NCBI GenBank assembly: GCA_903835275.1
Contig: CAILMK010000389.1
Location: 1 to 13,968, forward strand
Direction: 5' to 3'
DNA length: 13,968 nt
From: an uncultured bacterium
GTDB taxonomy: Bacteria > Bacteroidota > Bacteroidia > CAILMK01
Both the position numbers and the translations under genes were made by a program. Below, piece after piece: positions 12,635 to 13,968 of this stretch. The notes beneath the pieces are model-generated. The model had not been told where the DNA came from. It worked only from the letters and a program-made list of their open reading frames with translations, and did not search any database. Position 1 is the first letter of the stretch. Each line of letters begins with the position of its first letter.

Positions 12635-13968
12635 TCAATTTGTGATCATTATTTTCTGAGTAGTAATTTCAAGTTTTTCATCTGTAAACTTTAAAATATA
12701 TTTTCCCGGGGTAACCTGTGGCAATTTAAACATGAATGGAGATTCATGTGTACCAACAAAGTACGTATTGAAAAGCGTATACGTAGATTTACCATCAATG
12801 CTAACCAACTCGGATTTTATTATTTTCGTTTTGGACCTATCCAGGGAAATAGAAATATATGATCCTGAAACGCATGGATTCGGATAGACAATCAGATCGC
12901 TTTTTTTATCCGGAGATTCTGCATTTATACCTGAAGTTCCCGAACTCATTTTATAAACATTCAGACCAACTGCATAGCATGTAGTTCCTCCGGTTGAATT
13001 TTTAATTATGCTGAATTTATTTGCGTAATCACCTATATTTTTACTCGTCCAGGTAATGCCACCATCTACTGTTTGCAAGCCGGTGCCTTCCGTTCCCACC
13101 CATCCTACCGTATCATTAATAAAACCTATTCCAAACTCCCTTTCACCACTGTTATCAAGGGAAATTTCCTTCCATGTTAACCCTCCGTCAGTAGTTTTCG
13201 CGACATATCTTTGGGTACTGGTTGGATGGTAACTCTGTATGGTTGCATAGCCAATATCATGAGAAGGAAACCATGCCTTCCATATAATTTCATACGTTCT
13301 GGAAGAAGTATAAACATTGGTCCATGTAGCACCACCATCAGTAGTTCTCAATATACTTGCATTTGCCATGGTAATATCTGCATTGCTCCCTGCAAATACG
13401 TAGCCCGTATCGGCTGAATGAAAATGAATATCAAGGATCATATTGCACTTGCTTGAAAGATCCGTGCCAACCCAGTTATTTCCTCCATCTGTACTTTTTA
13501 ATATAACAGCAGGTCCCCCTACCCTTCCTGCTGCATATATTATATTGGAATTTACAACCTGTATCGCACAAATTCCCCCAGGAATAACGCCTTTGATATT
13601 GGCACTAACGGAAGCCCAGCTATTACCCCCGTCACTAGTTTTATACAATGGGATACTATCAGTAACGCCTGGAAAATATCCCGCGCCTACATTACCTGCA
13701 AATCCTGTTTTGTCATCTATAAATGCAATACTCCTGAAATAAGTACCGGACGAATTTTTTTGTTGTATCCAGGACATTCCTCCATCCAGGGTTTTGTAAA
13801 TTTTACCTGAGCCATTCACCACCCATCCGGTATCTTTATTGATAAAGAAAATGCCATCTTGCTTACCCCCGTTATAAGGTGCCTTGGAGAGGATTGACCA
13901 TTTGAATATTTGTGAATTTGCACAAAGAAAAGTAATGGATAAAAAAACGGAAAGGATAATTTTTTTCA
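12635..13968 (-). CDS. Secreted Ycf48/BNR-repeat protein with type IX secretion sorting domain (5' end cut by one base)
   Basis: The frame stays open to the window edge, where the last bases read TG AAA AAA ATT on the minus strand; one A beyond the edge would complete ATG. The product would then be 444 residues starting with a clear signal peptide (MKKIILSVFLSITFLCANSQ). An internal GTG at 13822 is therefore not the start. Six T-x-DGG-x-[ST/N]-W motifs occur at about residues 60, 111, 159, 209, 260 and 300, spaced 40-51 apart, as in Ycf48/BNR-type beta-propellers; DTGYV-like strands lie between them. The final 85 or so residues, from VYPNP (361-365) to PGKYILKF and KIMITN at the end, form a type A sorting domain, which sends the protein through the type IX system to the surface or medium. 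The ligand or partner is unknown. Confidence 0.9.
   Translation of the reverse strand, partial: KKIILSVFLSITFLCANSQIFKWSILSKAPYNGGKQDGIFFINKDTGWVVNGSGKIYKTLDGGMSWIQQKNSSGTYFRSIAFIDDKTGFAGNVGAGYFPGVTDSIPLYKTSDGGNSWASVSANIKGVIPGGICAIQVVNSNIIYAAGRVGGPAVILKSTDGGNNWVGTDLSSKCNMILDIHFHSADTGYVFAGSNADITMANASILRTTDGGATWTNVYTSSRTYEIIWKAWFPSHDIGYATIQSYHPTSTQRYVAKTTDGGLTWKEISLDNSGEREFGIGFINDTVGWVGTEGTGLQTVDGGITWTSKNIGDYANKFSIIKNSTGGTTCYAVGLNVYKMSSGTSGINAESPDKKSDLIVYPNPCVSGSYISISLDRSKTKIIKSELVSIDGKSTYTLFNTYFVGTHESPFMFKLPQVTPGKYILKFTDEKLEITTQKIMITN

Noticed and set aside
13820..13822. A GTG start for the repeat protein at 13822
   Set aside because: The frame continues upstream through Ycf48/BNR-like sequence and a complete signal peptide to the window edge.
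1..13968. A novel defence, mobile or biosynthetic system
   Set aside because: Every substantial frame is either a recognisable household enzyme, a transporter, a surface or secreted protein, or a small conserved protein. There are no integrases, transposases, toxin-like pairs, repeat arrays or clustered unknown genes, so I do not claim one.

Overview
The window reads as an ordinary, gene-dense stretch of chromosome from a member of the Bacteroidota (Bacteroidetes), perhaps the Chitinophagales; the phylum call is firm, the order is a guess. The evidence is the TAnnTTTG promoter element in front of most transcription units, the lack of obvious Shine-Dalgarno sequences, a protein with a C-terminal type IX secretion sorting domain, and household enzymes of typical Bacteroidota form. 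I see no rRNA, tRNA, CRISPR array, insertion sequence, prophage or defence gene. No gap between genes exceeds about 130 bases.

Layout from left to right. (1) 16-2129: an OsmC-family peroxiredoxin gene on the minus strand diverges from a plus-strand pair made of a predicted outer-membrane beta-barrel protein and lipoyl synthase LipA. Two promoters face each other across an inverted repeat at 432-465. A GC-rich hairpin at 2136-2164 closes the unit. (2) 2176-4615: a tight minus-strand operon of a class I SAM methyltransferase, a family 4 glycosyltransferase and an exported protein of unknown function, probably making or modifying a surface glycan. (3) 4714-6063: kynurenine 3-monooxygenase, standing alone. 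(4) 6141-8036: acetyl-CoA synthetase on the minus strand. (5) 8166-9843: an Nramp-related transporter with an altered metal site, followed by a small protein conserved in the phylum and a textbook intrinsic terminator at 8088-8137. (6) 9934-12600: a class III aminotransferase diverges from a small two-helix membrane protein and an agmatinase/arginase-family hydrolase, with an 18-base perfect palindrome between the divergent promoters. (7) 12635-13968: a secreted protein with Ycf48/BNR-like repeats and a sorting domain; its ATG is cut by the window edge by a single base.

The genes serve several unrelated functions: lipoylation and peroxide defence, tryptophan/NAD metabolism, acetate activation, cation transport, amine or amino-acid catabolism, and surface or secreted products. 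Four start codons were moved downstream or upstream of the longest open frame because promoter position, signal peptide or codon choice demanded it: 483, 8495, 9843, and the one at the right edge. I found no convincing undescribed multi-gene system. The best second looks are the Nramp-like transporter lacking the canonical metal-binding residues, the two palindromic divergent promoter regions, the terminator that overlaps the acs promoter, and the probably leaderless mRNAs.
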